In this document: positions 13,001-23,690 of the stretch, piece after piece
Position numbering within the stretch: position 1 is the first letter of the stretch
Layout of the letters: the number at the start of each line of letters is the position of its first letter
NCBI RefSeq assembly: GCF_028389875.1
Contig: NC_084687.1
Span: 5,430,157 to 5,494,156, forward strand
DNA: 64,000 nucleotides
Origin: Rhea pennata
Lineage: Eukaryota; Chordata; Aves; Rheiformes; Rheidae
Direction: 5' to 3'
The notes under the pieces: model-generated
The model's database searches: none
Seen by the model: only the letters and a program-made list of their open reading frames with translations
What the model was told of the DNA's origin: nothing
Program-made: the position numbers and the translations under genes

Positions 13001-16000
13001 CAAACCCATACAAGTAATGGGAAAACTGGAGGCTTTTCTCCTGATCCAGTAGGGAATCTGAGATCTATTTTTCTTTGTGCTGTTCTGTTGTCTTGCCCCG
13101 TTTCTTCCCCTTTAGCTTGGAGGTGGCACCTTAACACTACGCACCCTTCCTTCCCTTGTGCTGTAGCTAACCACAGTTCTCCTCTCTGTCCCTTCCCACC
13201 AAGCTTGCCAGCAGTGGAGGATGAAGAACGGCATTGACCAAGCTGTTCTGGGGATGCACATGCTGTGGATGAGAGGCACGCTTACCTCTTGGCCCTTGCA
13301 ATCAGGTCCTGCTGCTTGGGGATATTCACACAACGTAGGTGGACACCTGGGTTTGGCGAGCCTCTAAAGGGCATAAGGCTGCAATGCACTCTTACTGTGT
13401 CTTGAACTGTGTTAATTTTCCCTGGCCTCTGCAGCAGTCTCATTAAATCACTTATTCTGTGATTAAATAACAGAACTCCTCCAGTCTTACCTTGGGTGCT
13501 CTGCCATGCCAGCAGAGCAGCTCAAAAGAACGCTCCAGAAAAAAGATTTAAACCTTTTCTTGAAATAATTAAAGAAGATTAATCTGAACACACAGCCAGG
13601 TTCCTTCAGCGGGGTCAAGCACAGGCAGAGTCCAGGAGGCCCCTTAACCGCGTCAGGGAACAGGCTGAACTTCAGACACCAAATTTCCACATATTAGAGA
13701 GGCTGTGTTGAGGGCAATGTACTCTAATAAACAGAGCCCAGCACAGGGATCGATCAGACCTGCCTTCTAATCTTAGCTTTGCCACCAATTTACTGTGGCT
13801 ACATCTTTTCTCACCTTCCTGCTGCTTGATTACCCCTCTCTGTGTTTGCAAATCCATTTATAATCTGCTGGTAAAAAGCATGACATTACTAGGGAAAACA
13901 CTCCGGCTCCTTGGATACACACGTCTCCAAATGGGCGTTATGCAAAAATACTGTACAGCAGCATGTGCTAGAAGTGTATGAAGTCTCAGCAGCTCCCTTC
14001 CCCAGAGAGTTTTGGGGAGAGCCCAGCAGGCAAGGCAGGAGCTGCAACTCCGGGGAAATCTGGTCAGGCTGGTAACTAAGCCTGGAAAAGTCCAAACCAG
14101 GTTGAGGTGCTGAGCTCTTGTAGAACATGTGGTTCTGTACACCCACAGCACCACCAGAAAGGAAAGCGCAGCCAGCTGGGACTACGGAGCACCACGACGC
14201 GACGTGCCCCGGCTGCAGAGACAGCGGCCCCACGCCTCATCCTCCGTTTGGTGACGACAGCCTGGATTTCACTGGCAAAGGCAGCTGACCTAGAGCTGGG
14301 TCTCGCCAGCCTGCGCCTCGGAAAGCTCCTCCTCCTCCTCCCCTTCTCGAAATGCTCTGCACATCTCCAATTCCGATTGCCGACCGCCTCCCCCCGTCCT
14401 CATCCCCAGGCCCCGACATCTCTTCATTGAGTCCTGGTGCCTGCTCTGTTCCCACGACACTGCTTTGTCTGTCAATCTCGCCAGCCTTTCTGCGTGCAGA
14501 AAGGAAAGGATCAGCCCCCAGCTGAGCTAGAGCAAGGCAGAGGGACCAGATGCCTCCTCCCTTTCCACCAGCATAACACCAAAGCCAGTGGCGCAGCAGA
14601 ACAAAACCCCGAGCCCCGGCCGGCACAGCTGCCTCGCTGCAATAAACGGGGCCCAGCGCTCATTAGAGAGCAGGAGCATTAGAAAGCAGGAGCAGAGGAG
14701 CATCGGGCTGCGCGCGTGGGGGCAAGGCTCCTTACGGACAAAGGGAAGCACTTCATTCATAGCTAGAGACGCTCAGCTCTGCAGAGGGGTTTGTTCTGGA
14801 AAAGCGTAAGGCGCCCTCCAAGCTCCCCCCATTTTTTTTTTCCCAGCTCAAAGGGATGTTTTCTTACCGTTCTTGGGTCAGGTGGCAGGACTGGAGGCAC
14901 GGAGAGGGGTGTTCTTAGCCTCTTCCCTCAGCTCAGACCTTTAATCACCCCCACGGAGATGGCATCAGCCAGACGTGCCTGGCCACAGCGCCCTGCTCGC
15001 CCTCCAGCAGACCTCCCCACCCCGGGTGGGCGCGCAGCACCGTTTGTCCAAGAGGCTTTCCAAAGCTAGGGAAGGATCGTTCTTGCCCAGGAAAAGGAAA
15101 CTAAGTCACAGATCAGGAGACAAACTGCTTGTCAAAAGACCGTTTGAGCTGGCGCTGTGCTCTTCCAGCCCAGACGGCCGCGTTCCTGCTCCAGGTGCAA
15201 AGCTCCTTTGCTGCAGTTGGATTTTTGCACTTATACAACCTTCCAAAACACGGTGCCTAAACAACTAATGCATCAGAATCCCAGATGGGGACATGACAGG
15301 AGATGGGGACAGACACCGTTATGTCTATTATACTTAGCCAGGGACAAGCAGGTGGGATGTAAATAATTAGGGAGCAGGTTGTTAGCTGCGGAGTCAGTGT
15401 CTTTCCGCTTTCATCTGCTCTGCACAGCACTCTGAGATCAGAGGCAGACGGGACTTGCAGCTGACAGGGCTGCACTTCAAAAGGAGCCACTCGCTTCATT
15501 GCTCCCTAGCAAATACCGAGGGGCAGGAACAGCTCCGGCCACCCACGCGAGGGACAGCGGCTGGCCCAGAGGACAACGGCCGCGGGCCGGGGTCTTGCTG
15601 CAGGAGCGAGGATCTCGTGGGACGCGGGCGCAAGTCCTGCCGCGTGCTCCAGCGCGCCTTGGCCGGCCCGCCTGGTGCAACACGTCCATCTCCAGCCGCT
15701 CGGGGCCGAGCACCACCGGAGCCTGTGCCCCGGGAAGCGGCACAGAGCAAGTCTTGGCCCCCCGGGCCGCTTCCCCGGGGAGCCCCTGCCATTGCCGCGG
15801 CAGCCGCACGGTGTCCTCCGCGCTCCGCAGCGGCGCCCGGCGAGCCCTGGGAAGAGACCCAAGCTGGTTTTATCAGCACTTGCTTGGCCCCACACAGCCT
15901 TTTTCCTCCAGCCATCCCTCTGCCTCCTTCTGCACAGCACAAAGGAAATTTCACTGGAAAAAACCCACTCTTCAAGTCAGGGACTGTTTCAAAATAAGCA

Positions 16001-17314
16001 CATGACGAGTGGGAAGGAAAGAAGAGTGCTGCAGCAGTGAGGCAGTCAGGCTTGCTGACACAGGGACATCACACTGACCCCAGCCATAGCTGCCTACGTT
16101 GACTCCCTCCCTCTTTTTAGTCCAGGTCCCCCCTTTCTCTACAATTGCAACAGAGATGGCCCTGAGGCCACCCTTCGCACAGACAGGGCTTGGCCGAGAG
16201 CTCTTCTGAAGACAGTTGTTAATGGTGCAACTGCTGCAAGCTAGAACTGTAAGCAATAGTTCAGACAGCCCTCAGCTCAAACTGCTCAGGAAGCTGCAAA
16301 CCAAACGAAGAGGAAGCGATGGCCAGGGTCTTTTGCCTTCTCTGCCAAAGCAAAGCTTTAACCAAAGCCACCACCCAGACTCAGGGGATGAGAGAGCTCT
16401 AGAGTCAGAGGCAGGGCTCATATTTGCTCCTTCATCCAAAGACTGGGCAGAGAATTAAAAGGGCTAAGAACTGAGTTGGAGCATCACAGGTTGAGGCCAT
16501 CCATGCATGAAACCCAGCAAAGGCAGTTTCTGTGCTAGTCCTGCACTAAAAGCAAGGTCTTGCTCCGACTGAAACTGTCTGCAGGCTTTCATCCCTCCCG
16601 GTTGCGCTGGCAGCCCCTTGCTCCAGCACCTGGCAAAGCAACAGTCAAATGCTACAGGTTTGCAGCAAAAGTCTTGCTATGAAGGCAAAAGCATGATCCC
16701 CACCCTACCCCCCAAAACGTGGCTGTAGATTCAGAGTTTCCCTTGTTGTAAGCCAAGGGCATCTGTGCAAGGAAGCACACATAGATCACAGGGTGCTCGG
16801 AAAGGGCAACCTCACCTCAGCTCACCCTGAACACCCATTGACCCGTCTGGATACTCCTAGCACTTCTGAACCCTTGTCATTTGACAGTGGGTCAGGACAG
16901 TAGGATGGAGGTGCTTGCCCATGCCCTGAGCTCCAGGGTCCTTCCTGCTGACGTGAGACACGATGTACCAGCTCTGTGAGCAGCTCCTTCATCTGGGTTT
17001 CCCTGTAGAGCTCTGAAGGCTATTGGAGGAGACCCTGGCTAAAGTGCTCCATGGGGGCTGTCTCCTTCCACCATCCCTCTGTAGGGCTGGACCTGCAGCA
17101 GGAGGGAGAGGAACAACTGCCCTGGCTACAGGCTCCTGCTGGCCACAGCTTCAGAGCAAGGCTGGTTTTTAGCTACCAGCAGGCAGAGCAGAGAGCTGCC
17201 AGGCTCCTAGTGCAGCTCAGGCGGTGCTCACGCAGCCTCTGCACTGCCAGGAGCCAGCCCAGCAGCAGCACCTCCACTGCTGCTTGATGCAGCAGGGTCT
17301 TCCACAGGAGCCAC
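10090..17314. other. Intergenic between NUAK2 promoter and KLHDC8A 3' end
   Basis: No gene is supported. The block holds MIR-like fossils (best near 13,757-13,830), a CA/TG-rich patch at about 11,750-11,870 and a GC-rich patch at 15,520-15,860. The part directly left of 17,315 is expected to be KLHDC8A 3' UTR, but I did not find a clear poly-A signal to set its end. Confidence 0.6.
13757..13830 (+). mobile_element. MIR-like (CORE-SINE) fossil
   Basis: It resembles the MIR tRNA-derived head: CTGCCTTCTAATCTTAGCTT, then a TTGCCACC-like segment and the TTACTGTGG equivalent of the MIR 'tagctgtgtgacc' block. It is heavily diverged and recognised by eye only. Confidence 0.4.
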
Positions 17315-17508
17315 CTAGGAATCAGAGACACACAGAGCCTCCACAGCGCTGCTCAGGCCCTGGTTCACCCCACCGACAGTCAGCAGGCAGTTCCTGACCA
17401 CGATGCTGGAACAGGCACAGCGTGGGGTGGGCATGGGGGGCAGGCTCTCCCATTTGCTCTTCTCAGGGTGGAAGGCCTCCACAGACTCCAGGACAGTTGG
17501 CTGGTTTC
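17315..17508 (-). CDS. KLHDC8A: KLHDC8A coding exon 5 (terminal)
   Basis: Acceptor TGCTTCCAG. Encodes NQPTVLESVEAFHPEKSKWE through NQGLSSAVEALCVSDS and a TAG stop at 17315-17317. It is the last kelch blade. Confidence 0.95.
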
Positions 17509-20500
17509 CTGGAAGCACAAAGTGAGGCACCGCATCACCCAGGAAGCACCTGCAAGCATCCCCTGCTTGCCTGTTTTGAGCTAATATTTGTATTCTTAGC
17601 CCCACACTCTTACAGCATCCTTTTTTCCTGCTTCCTTGGGCCAGCAGGACTGAGGTCTCTCTGCTCTGCTCCACTATGCAACACCACCCAACCCACATGT
17701 GCTTTTAAAGCGTTACCGCTGTCTCCAGTGCCTCACCTAGTCCCCCAGCCACAATGACTCTCCCTTTCAGGTAGCCGGCCACAAAGTCTGCTCGCCTTTT
17801 CTTCAAGTAGGAGGAGCGCTCCATCTTCATCCAGCCACCTGAGGAGGGAAAGGACAGACTGCTGGGTGGTTACCATGCCACAGGGATGTGCTGGGTTCAG
17901 GGCAAGTCCCCATTGGTTTTTCTAGGCTGTTTAAGTCCCCTGAACCCAATCTTGGGTCTAATTCCTGAAAGTAAAAAGAGAAACAACTGAAAGCTTGGGA
18001 GCTCTGCTTTCCCAGGTGAGGCTGGGCTGCTCTCCAAAATCCCAGCAAGCTCCTCCCTTGCAAGGAAGTCTCCTACATTTAACACCAGCAGGTGTACTGG
18101 CAGCAAGCGCTGCACCGGTATGGAAAACACTGGAGAATGGGCATTAGAGGAGTATCCAGACTCTTGGGAAACCATCTGCCTCAGCCATCTACTTGCTTGT
18201 GGAAGCGCAGTTTTTCTGCTGGATACCAAAACCTGTGAGAGCAGTCAAGTTTCTTGTCAAAAAATCCAGCAGAGAACAGTTGAACCCTGCTGCCTCACCT
18301 CACTTTCCTTGACTGTAGGCCTTCTTCTAGGCTGGGCTCAATGCACCAGCAACCACAGGACTCAGCAAGTGAGAGCTGGCTGCTCTGCAAGTACAGCAAA
18401 GCTTCTTAGCCCTGAAGCACCCACACCCATACACCCCACAAGGCCACCCTGGACCTTGAACACCACCCGTCCATTCCATCAGGAAAGGAAAGAACCACGA
18501 TAGCCCCCACCTTGTTCAATGTCAAACACATCCACAGTCCTCATGAACTTGGGCTGCCGGTAGAGCCGGCCCTGCCGCAGGCCCCCAAGACTGAAGAGTT
18601 TGTCTTCTGTGGGCACAAAGCTGGAGAAGGCCCTTTTGTTGGGGATGTTGGGAAACTTGGTCCATGATCTGGTCTCTGTGTCAAAGACCTCAAAGGCATT
18701 GATTGCGTACTTGGACTGCCTTCCACCTGGGATAGAGGTGATGGAAAGAACAGGGTTGGTTCGGCTCAAACAAATCAATGGCAACAAAAAACAAAGCAGC
18801 CTCCTGGGGTAAGCTGAGAGCAATAGAGCTGCCACCTGATAAGATGCCCTTAGGTTTCAAATTATCTTCTGTGATCAGGCCCTGCAGAGCCAGGTAGCTT
18901 GTCACCCTCATTCTCCTTTTGTAATTTCCATTTCATGCCATTAAAAGTTTCTTTTAGTGCACCACACCCTCCACTTCCCTCCATCCCAGTAGCAGTGGGT
19001 AGCTAGTGCAGGAAGGTATTTAAAATGCACCAGTTTAATCAAGACAAATTCACAGCAGGGTAGGTACCAGCACTCAGAGAGCCTTTGCAATGCAGGTAAC
19101 AGGTAAGTTCAGCACCAGTGCAACCCAGCAATGGTAGCCCAGGCCTCACTGCAGAAGAGTTCATGAGGGAGCCGAAGAGCCAAAACAGCTGCTGTTACAA
19201 CCGCCAAAGATGTTGTATTATGCAAAATAGATCAAAGAATCTTCTGTGGAAGCCCCCTAAAGACAGCCAACATTGTCTGGTGCTCAGGACTCCTGGGTTC
19301 TGATCGCAGCTTTGCTCCTGGTGTGCCATTTGGCCGTGGGCTAACAGCAGCATTTCTATGCCTCAGTTTCCCCACATACAAGATGCAGCTAATGAAAATT
19401 GCTCCCTGCAAAATGCTTGTCTAGCATTCCCCAACAACTACAAGTCTTTCCTCTGTTAAAAAGCAGATCTTTGGTGTAGGTGTGCAGTACCTTCATGACA
19501 TAAGGTAGATAGAAGTATTTTTACTTCTCAGTCAAGGTCAAGGGCTTCTATCACAGTCTCAGGACCACAAGCTCAGACAACCTGACAAGACCTAGCTGTA
19601 GCTTCAGGCTGCCAGCAGCCGCGGATGGCTCTGGGGTGAGGGAGGCTGTTCCCCTGGCATGAACAACCACATGATCTCCAAGTTCCCAGGCATTTAAGGG
19701 TGCACAAGCTCTTGCAGATGCTTGCTAAGGAGTTCTGAATGGAGATCTGAAGCCCAAGCTAGCCCCACTCAAAACCTATGGCTGCAAGTGCAAGCTCGGT
19801 ATTTCAGACCGCATGAGAAGGCAGGACAGGGGATAGAGGGGAGCATTCCCCAAAACCCCTTCTAGGAAGGCTTCTCAGTGCTCATAGAGGCATGAGATCA
19901 AAGCAGCCACTGCCTGAAAGTGGAGGAAGGAGATGGTAGGTAGGACTGCCTCTTACCCAGCACATAGATCTTGGTGCCTCGCAGGAAGGATGTGGCAGCG
20001 TACCTGGGTGTGGGCATTGCCGCCAGCGACACCCAGATGTCCTTGAGCATATCGTAATGCTGCAGGTAATTGTGTGGCCGCAGGTCAGATCCCATCCCAC
20101 CAGCTGCATAGACTCTGTAGTCTGGACAGGGCCAAGAAGCAAAGAGAACACACTTAAGGGAGGGCATCAGAAACACAGTCATGTGCAAAAATCCCACCAC
20201 GTGCGGTGGGCCAGAACCATCCACTTCCATCTGAGTCGCTGCATGCTAACATGTCCTGGAGATTCTCGACCGCTGCCAGGACCTACCCATCAGCTGCCAG
20301 ATCCCCTCCTTTAGCACAGAGCACTGCTCCAGAACATGGTTTTACATCAACCAGCTATGGCTTCAAAAGGGAGGGGGGCATCAGATCCAAACAGAGAAGT
20401 GATGCCTTCAGGCTTCATGCAACTGCTTTGATGCGCAGGGAAGCTGGGAGCCCCTCTCTCCAGCCTCGGTGATGGCCCTTGCTGGGGCACAGGGATATTC

Positions 20501-23361
20501 ACTCCCAAAGCTTTGAGCAGGACAAGGAAGAGGTTAACATGCCAGTCACGTTCCCCTCCCTTTGGTAACTGAAGTAATTTCTCCCTTTCTTCATTTGCTC
20601 AGCACACCCAGATAGAGAGATATTTACAGCACTGCAGCAATTACAGCACCTTCATGCTCTCCGCTGGAAAAGCAGCTTCCAGCAAAGGGGTGGTCTGCAT
20701 GGCATCAAGCTTGCCTTTGCCACCCTGTCTGGGCCACCAGGATTCATCCCAAGCCACCAAAATAAGGTCACTGCAAATAATGCCCTCATGTCCCTCAGAG
20801 CTGCTCCTGATGATCCACCAGGCCCACAGGGCCTTTGAGCCCAGCTCACAAGGTCTGACAGGGAAAAGGTGCCAGGAGCACCTGTGTGCTGGGAGCAGAA
20901 AGTACCAGACCTCTTGCAGCTCTGCTGATGCTCTCCTCACCCTGAAGCTGCCCTCCTTGGCCTCATCTGCCCCACCACCATCACAGGCTGGGACTCCACC
21001 AAGGAGAGCCAATTCTCCTCTGCATGCCCCCACCATGCAGCAGGACCTGGCCGCCACGATGGCACCACAGCAGGCGGGGGGCACGGCATGCAGCAAGGGG
21101 GGCAGCAGCAGTGGCCCTGGTGACTGTCCTCACAGGGAGCTGAGCTCACAGGACAGCTGGTGCACGTCAGTGACGGGGGATGATGGAGCTCTTCCCATGG
21201 AAGGAGGGAGCTCAGCCCCACTCAGACCTGGCACAGGATGGCAGCTTGGTGACCCACACTGCGAGAGTCAGAGCCAAGAGGGGCACAAAAGCACTGAAGC
21301 TATTTGTTCCTCACTGATTCCATATCAGTTCTACCCATCTTTAGCTAACAATAAACCTTGCTCTCCAAAATAAATCCTTTTCAATCCCAGCACCCAGCGT
21401 TATCTCCTTCAACAAGCACTTCCCTCTAGACACAAGAGTCAGGAGCCCACTGACAGCATCCTTGCCCACAGACCTACAACAAGGCAGCTGGAAGAGCAGA
21501 CTACAGCTGCATTCTTCAAGGATTTGGGCAGCTATTTCTGTTCCTGCCCTGTTGCACCACACTGACCTCTACCCTATCTGTCGGTAGGCAAGATTATATT
21601 CAGAGAGAAAATCATCTCCAAGATGGTAAACATTATTTTTAAACATTCCTTGACAGTAGCTTTTAAACCCACTTAAGCACACAAAGCAAGCAGCTTTCAA
21701 AGAAGCTGCCTGGAGATTAGATTCATAATCCCAGGCACCGCAGGAAGCTGGCTGACCTCCGGCGTGCTGTGCAGAACACCTCCCAGCCCGAGGGCGCTTC
21801 AAAGCATAGCAGAATATGCTAAAGGAAATCAATGCTCCACATCTCTGCTTAGAAATTAAGATGGAGAGATAAGGCAGAGCCTTGCAGGCATTTAACAACA
21901 TCCAGTTAAGGCAGCGCTTTACGTAGAGGAGCTATGCAGGAGTTCTCCACAAGAGCAGGCACTTCCCTTTCTTATATAAGGATTTAAGCCCACAACTATG
22001 AAGCCAGATCTCTTCTGCCTGGTCTTGGGCTTGGACCAGAGCCCTCCAGAGGTCCCTCCCAACCAAAACTGTTCTTTGGTTCCAAGACTGTCACCTCTCT
22101 TCGGCACCATAGCTCAGCCAGGGGTACGCTCAGCTAAGCTACACCAGCCAGCTTCAATATTCCTATTTTTCCAGCAGTTCCAGTGTACAAGAAAAACCCC
22201 ACTGGTGAGTCTCAAGCAGACGAAGCCTTCTTCCTTTGGAAGAAGTTTCCTTTCTCAGCTCTTCCTTCCCCTATTCACAGACCTTTGAGGAAAGCTGCTT
22301 CAATTGTCTCCACCTGCTCACTCTAACCTGCCTCCTCACTCACTCATTTGCAGAGGAGTAGCCTGTTTTCCAGAAGTACCTGGCACTCATTACACTCATT
22401 GACAGCAAGCAGATATGAGCAATCAGCAGGAGCCAGGTAGAGCCATCTGGAAATCTGTCTGGGCAAAACCGTTATAAGGAGTTAGTTCTGTTCTCCAGTA
22501 AATAAAACTATTGGTCATTCCGGAAAAAGATCAAGAATTGCTCCAAATATCTATTCATCCTTCCTTTTCTCCTCAGCATGGGACTCTGGCAGAACTAGAC
22601 CTGAATGGGCTACAAGACCTTGGAGAAGCCTGACTGCAGACCCTGGAGCTTGGGTCTGTGAAATACACCCACATACCAGCACAGCCACTGTCCATATGGT
22701 TCAAAGGCTGAAGTTTCAGAACAAGCCTCTGAGTTTATTTACTTTCAGCAGCCTCAGAGAAGAGTCTTTCTTTAGTAGGCGGATTGTGACAGAGACATAG
22801 GGCTCACCTTGTACAAGCACTGGAAAAGTTTTGGAGAAGACTGACCTTGCCTTAGATTAAGATAGCATTGCTTAGAAAGCTGCTCTGCTTGTGTATCAGG
22901 CAGTACCCAACCCTCCCTGACTATCTCCCCCAAAGGCAACTCCCACAGGCCTAAAAGCGCATAGTAGGAATTGAGTTTTCCTTGCCTTTTGCTGTCACTG
23001 AGATGCCCATGGCTGCTTCTCTCAGCGAGTTCCTCTTCTTCCACTTGCCCTCATCTATGTTGTACATCTCCACTATCTTCAGCGGCATCTGATTCACTCC
23101 GACCCCTCCTATCACCATGATTCGCTTGCCCAAGGTGGCCACAGCCACTCCAGCCCGGGCTGTGGGCATGGGAGGGAGCGAGTTCCACTGGTTGGCCTCA
23201 GGTGAGTAGACCTCGAAGCAGTCCATGGGGATGCCGTTGTCATCGCAGCCCCCGATGGCAAACACCTGGCCGCCAGCTTCCACCAGGGTCGAGTAGACCC
23301 TGCAGCTTGGGAGGGGAGCGAGGGTTTTCCACTGGAAGTCTTTGGTATTAGCTAACTCCAT
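17315..23361 (-). CDS. KLHDC8A: KLHDC8A, kelch domain-containing protein 8A (complete CDS, 5 exons)
   Basis: Five exons join in phase into exactly 350 codons, the length I know for the human protein: 22986-23361, 19957-20121, 18511-18726, 17737-17838 and 17315-17508. The start is the ATG at 23359-23361 (MELANTKDFQWKTLAPLPS) and the product ends VEALCVSDS. The product is almost entirely kelch repeats, with repeated GG doublets and Y/W pairs: AIGGCDDNG, VIGGVGVNQ, AAGGMGSDL, VLGGRQSKY, LGGLRQGRL, AGGLGNQP and VGGVNQG. This predicts a beta-propeller with no BTB or BACK domain, so it is not a cullin adaptor of the usual KLHL kind. Its molecular function is poorly known; human reports link it to glioma. 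The first intron uses a GC donor. A non-coding 5' exon precedes it. KLHDC8B is the paralogue, but synteny with NUAK2 and LEMD1 settles on 8A. Confidence 0.97.
17737..17838 (-). CDS. KLHDC8A: KLHDC8A coding exon 4
   Basis: 102 nt. Acceptor CCTCCTCAG and donor GTGAGG. Encodes GWMKMERSSYLKKRRADFVA followed by GYLKGRVIVAGGL. It was found by splice reasoning because it is too short to stand out as an open frame. Confidence 0.94.
18511..18726 (-). CDS. KLHDC8A: KLHDC8A coding exon 3
   Basis: 216 nt. Acceptor TCTATCCCAG and donor GTGGGG. Encodes GRQSKYAINAFEVFDTETRS through FDIEQG, with kelch Trp at SWTKFPNIP. Phase 1 in and out. Confidence 0.95.
19283..19440 (+). mobile_element. MIR-like (CORE-SINE) fossil
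   Basis: It lies in KLHDC8A intron 3. It runs collinear with the MIR consensus as I remember it: GGACTCCTGGGTTCTGATCG, AGCTTTGCTCCTGG, GCCATTTGGCCGTGGGC, then the hallmark TGCCTCAGTTTCCCCA. It is the clearest SINE fossil in the window and is ancient (amniote age by family). Confidence 0.65.
19957..20121 (-). CDS. KLHDC8A: KLHDC8A coding exon 2
   Basis: 165 nt. Acceptor CTGTCCAG and donor GTAAGA. Encodes DYRVYAAGGMGSDLRPHNYL and on through PRYAATSFLRGTKIYVLG. Phase 1 in, phase 1 out. Confidence 0.95.
22024..22085 (+). mobile_element. CR1 LINE 3'-end fragment
   Basis: The words GGCTTGGACCAGAGCCC and CCAGAGGTCCCTCCCAACC match the conserved CR1 3' region ('ggttggactagatgatct ccagaggtcccttccaacc') with scattered differences. 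It is very short and old, and lies in KLHDC8A intron 1. Confidence 0.55.
22986..23361 (-). CDS. KLHDC8A: KLHDC8A coding exon 1
   Basis: 125 codons plus one base, containing the first two kelch repeats (CDDNGIPMDCFEVYSPEANQ; VEMYNIDEGKWKKR). The coding frame ends GTGACAGCAAAAG and is followed by GCAAGG, not GT. Only this junction restores the family peptide VTAKDYRVYAAGG with exon 2. The exon's 5' edge is near 23420, after a good acceptor (CTGCTTTGCAG). Confidence 0.95.
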
Positions 23362-23633
23362 CGTAGCTCATGGGGCAAGGCAGCATCGGTCCCCTGTCCC
23401 CAGGAAGCAGGCTGACTAGGCTGCAAAGCAGAGCAGAGGAGTATCAGTCACCGGGGGAAAACCAAGAAACATGAAGTACGAAGCCCATCCTCCCCCTGCC
23501 AGGGCTCCCGGCCGCCAGGAGCACAGCGAACCTTCAGTGATCAATGCATCTACAACCAGGCAGCCCCCAGCAGTCGCAAGCCCCGTCTGCCACCCCCCAA
23601 CGCAGAGCAGCAGGGATTGGTACCTTTCATTGC

Positions 23634-23690
23634 GTCTCCATTAATCCTGCAGTTCCAGATCTGCCTTAGAAGCTCTCACAGAGACGGATC
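23634..23690 (-). other. KLHDC8A: Probable non-coding 5' exon of KLHDC8A
   Basis: A 57-nt segment lies about 210 bp upstream of the coding exon's acceptor. It is bounded by a strong acceptor (TGTTTTATTTTTAG) and an AAAG|GTACCA donor. It adds no in-frame start that extends the KLHDC8A frame, so it is read as 5' UTR. Inferred from splice signals only. Confidence 0.5.

Larger units (their letters stand above)
17509..22985 (-). other. KLHDC8A introns
   Basis: The introns between the five coding exons span 17509-17736, 17839-18510, 18727-19956 and 20122-22985. Apart from a MIR-like fossil (19283-19440) and a CR1-like scrap (22024-22085), nothing further is supported. Confidence 0.8.
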
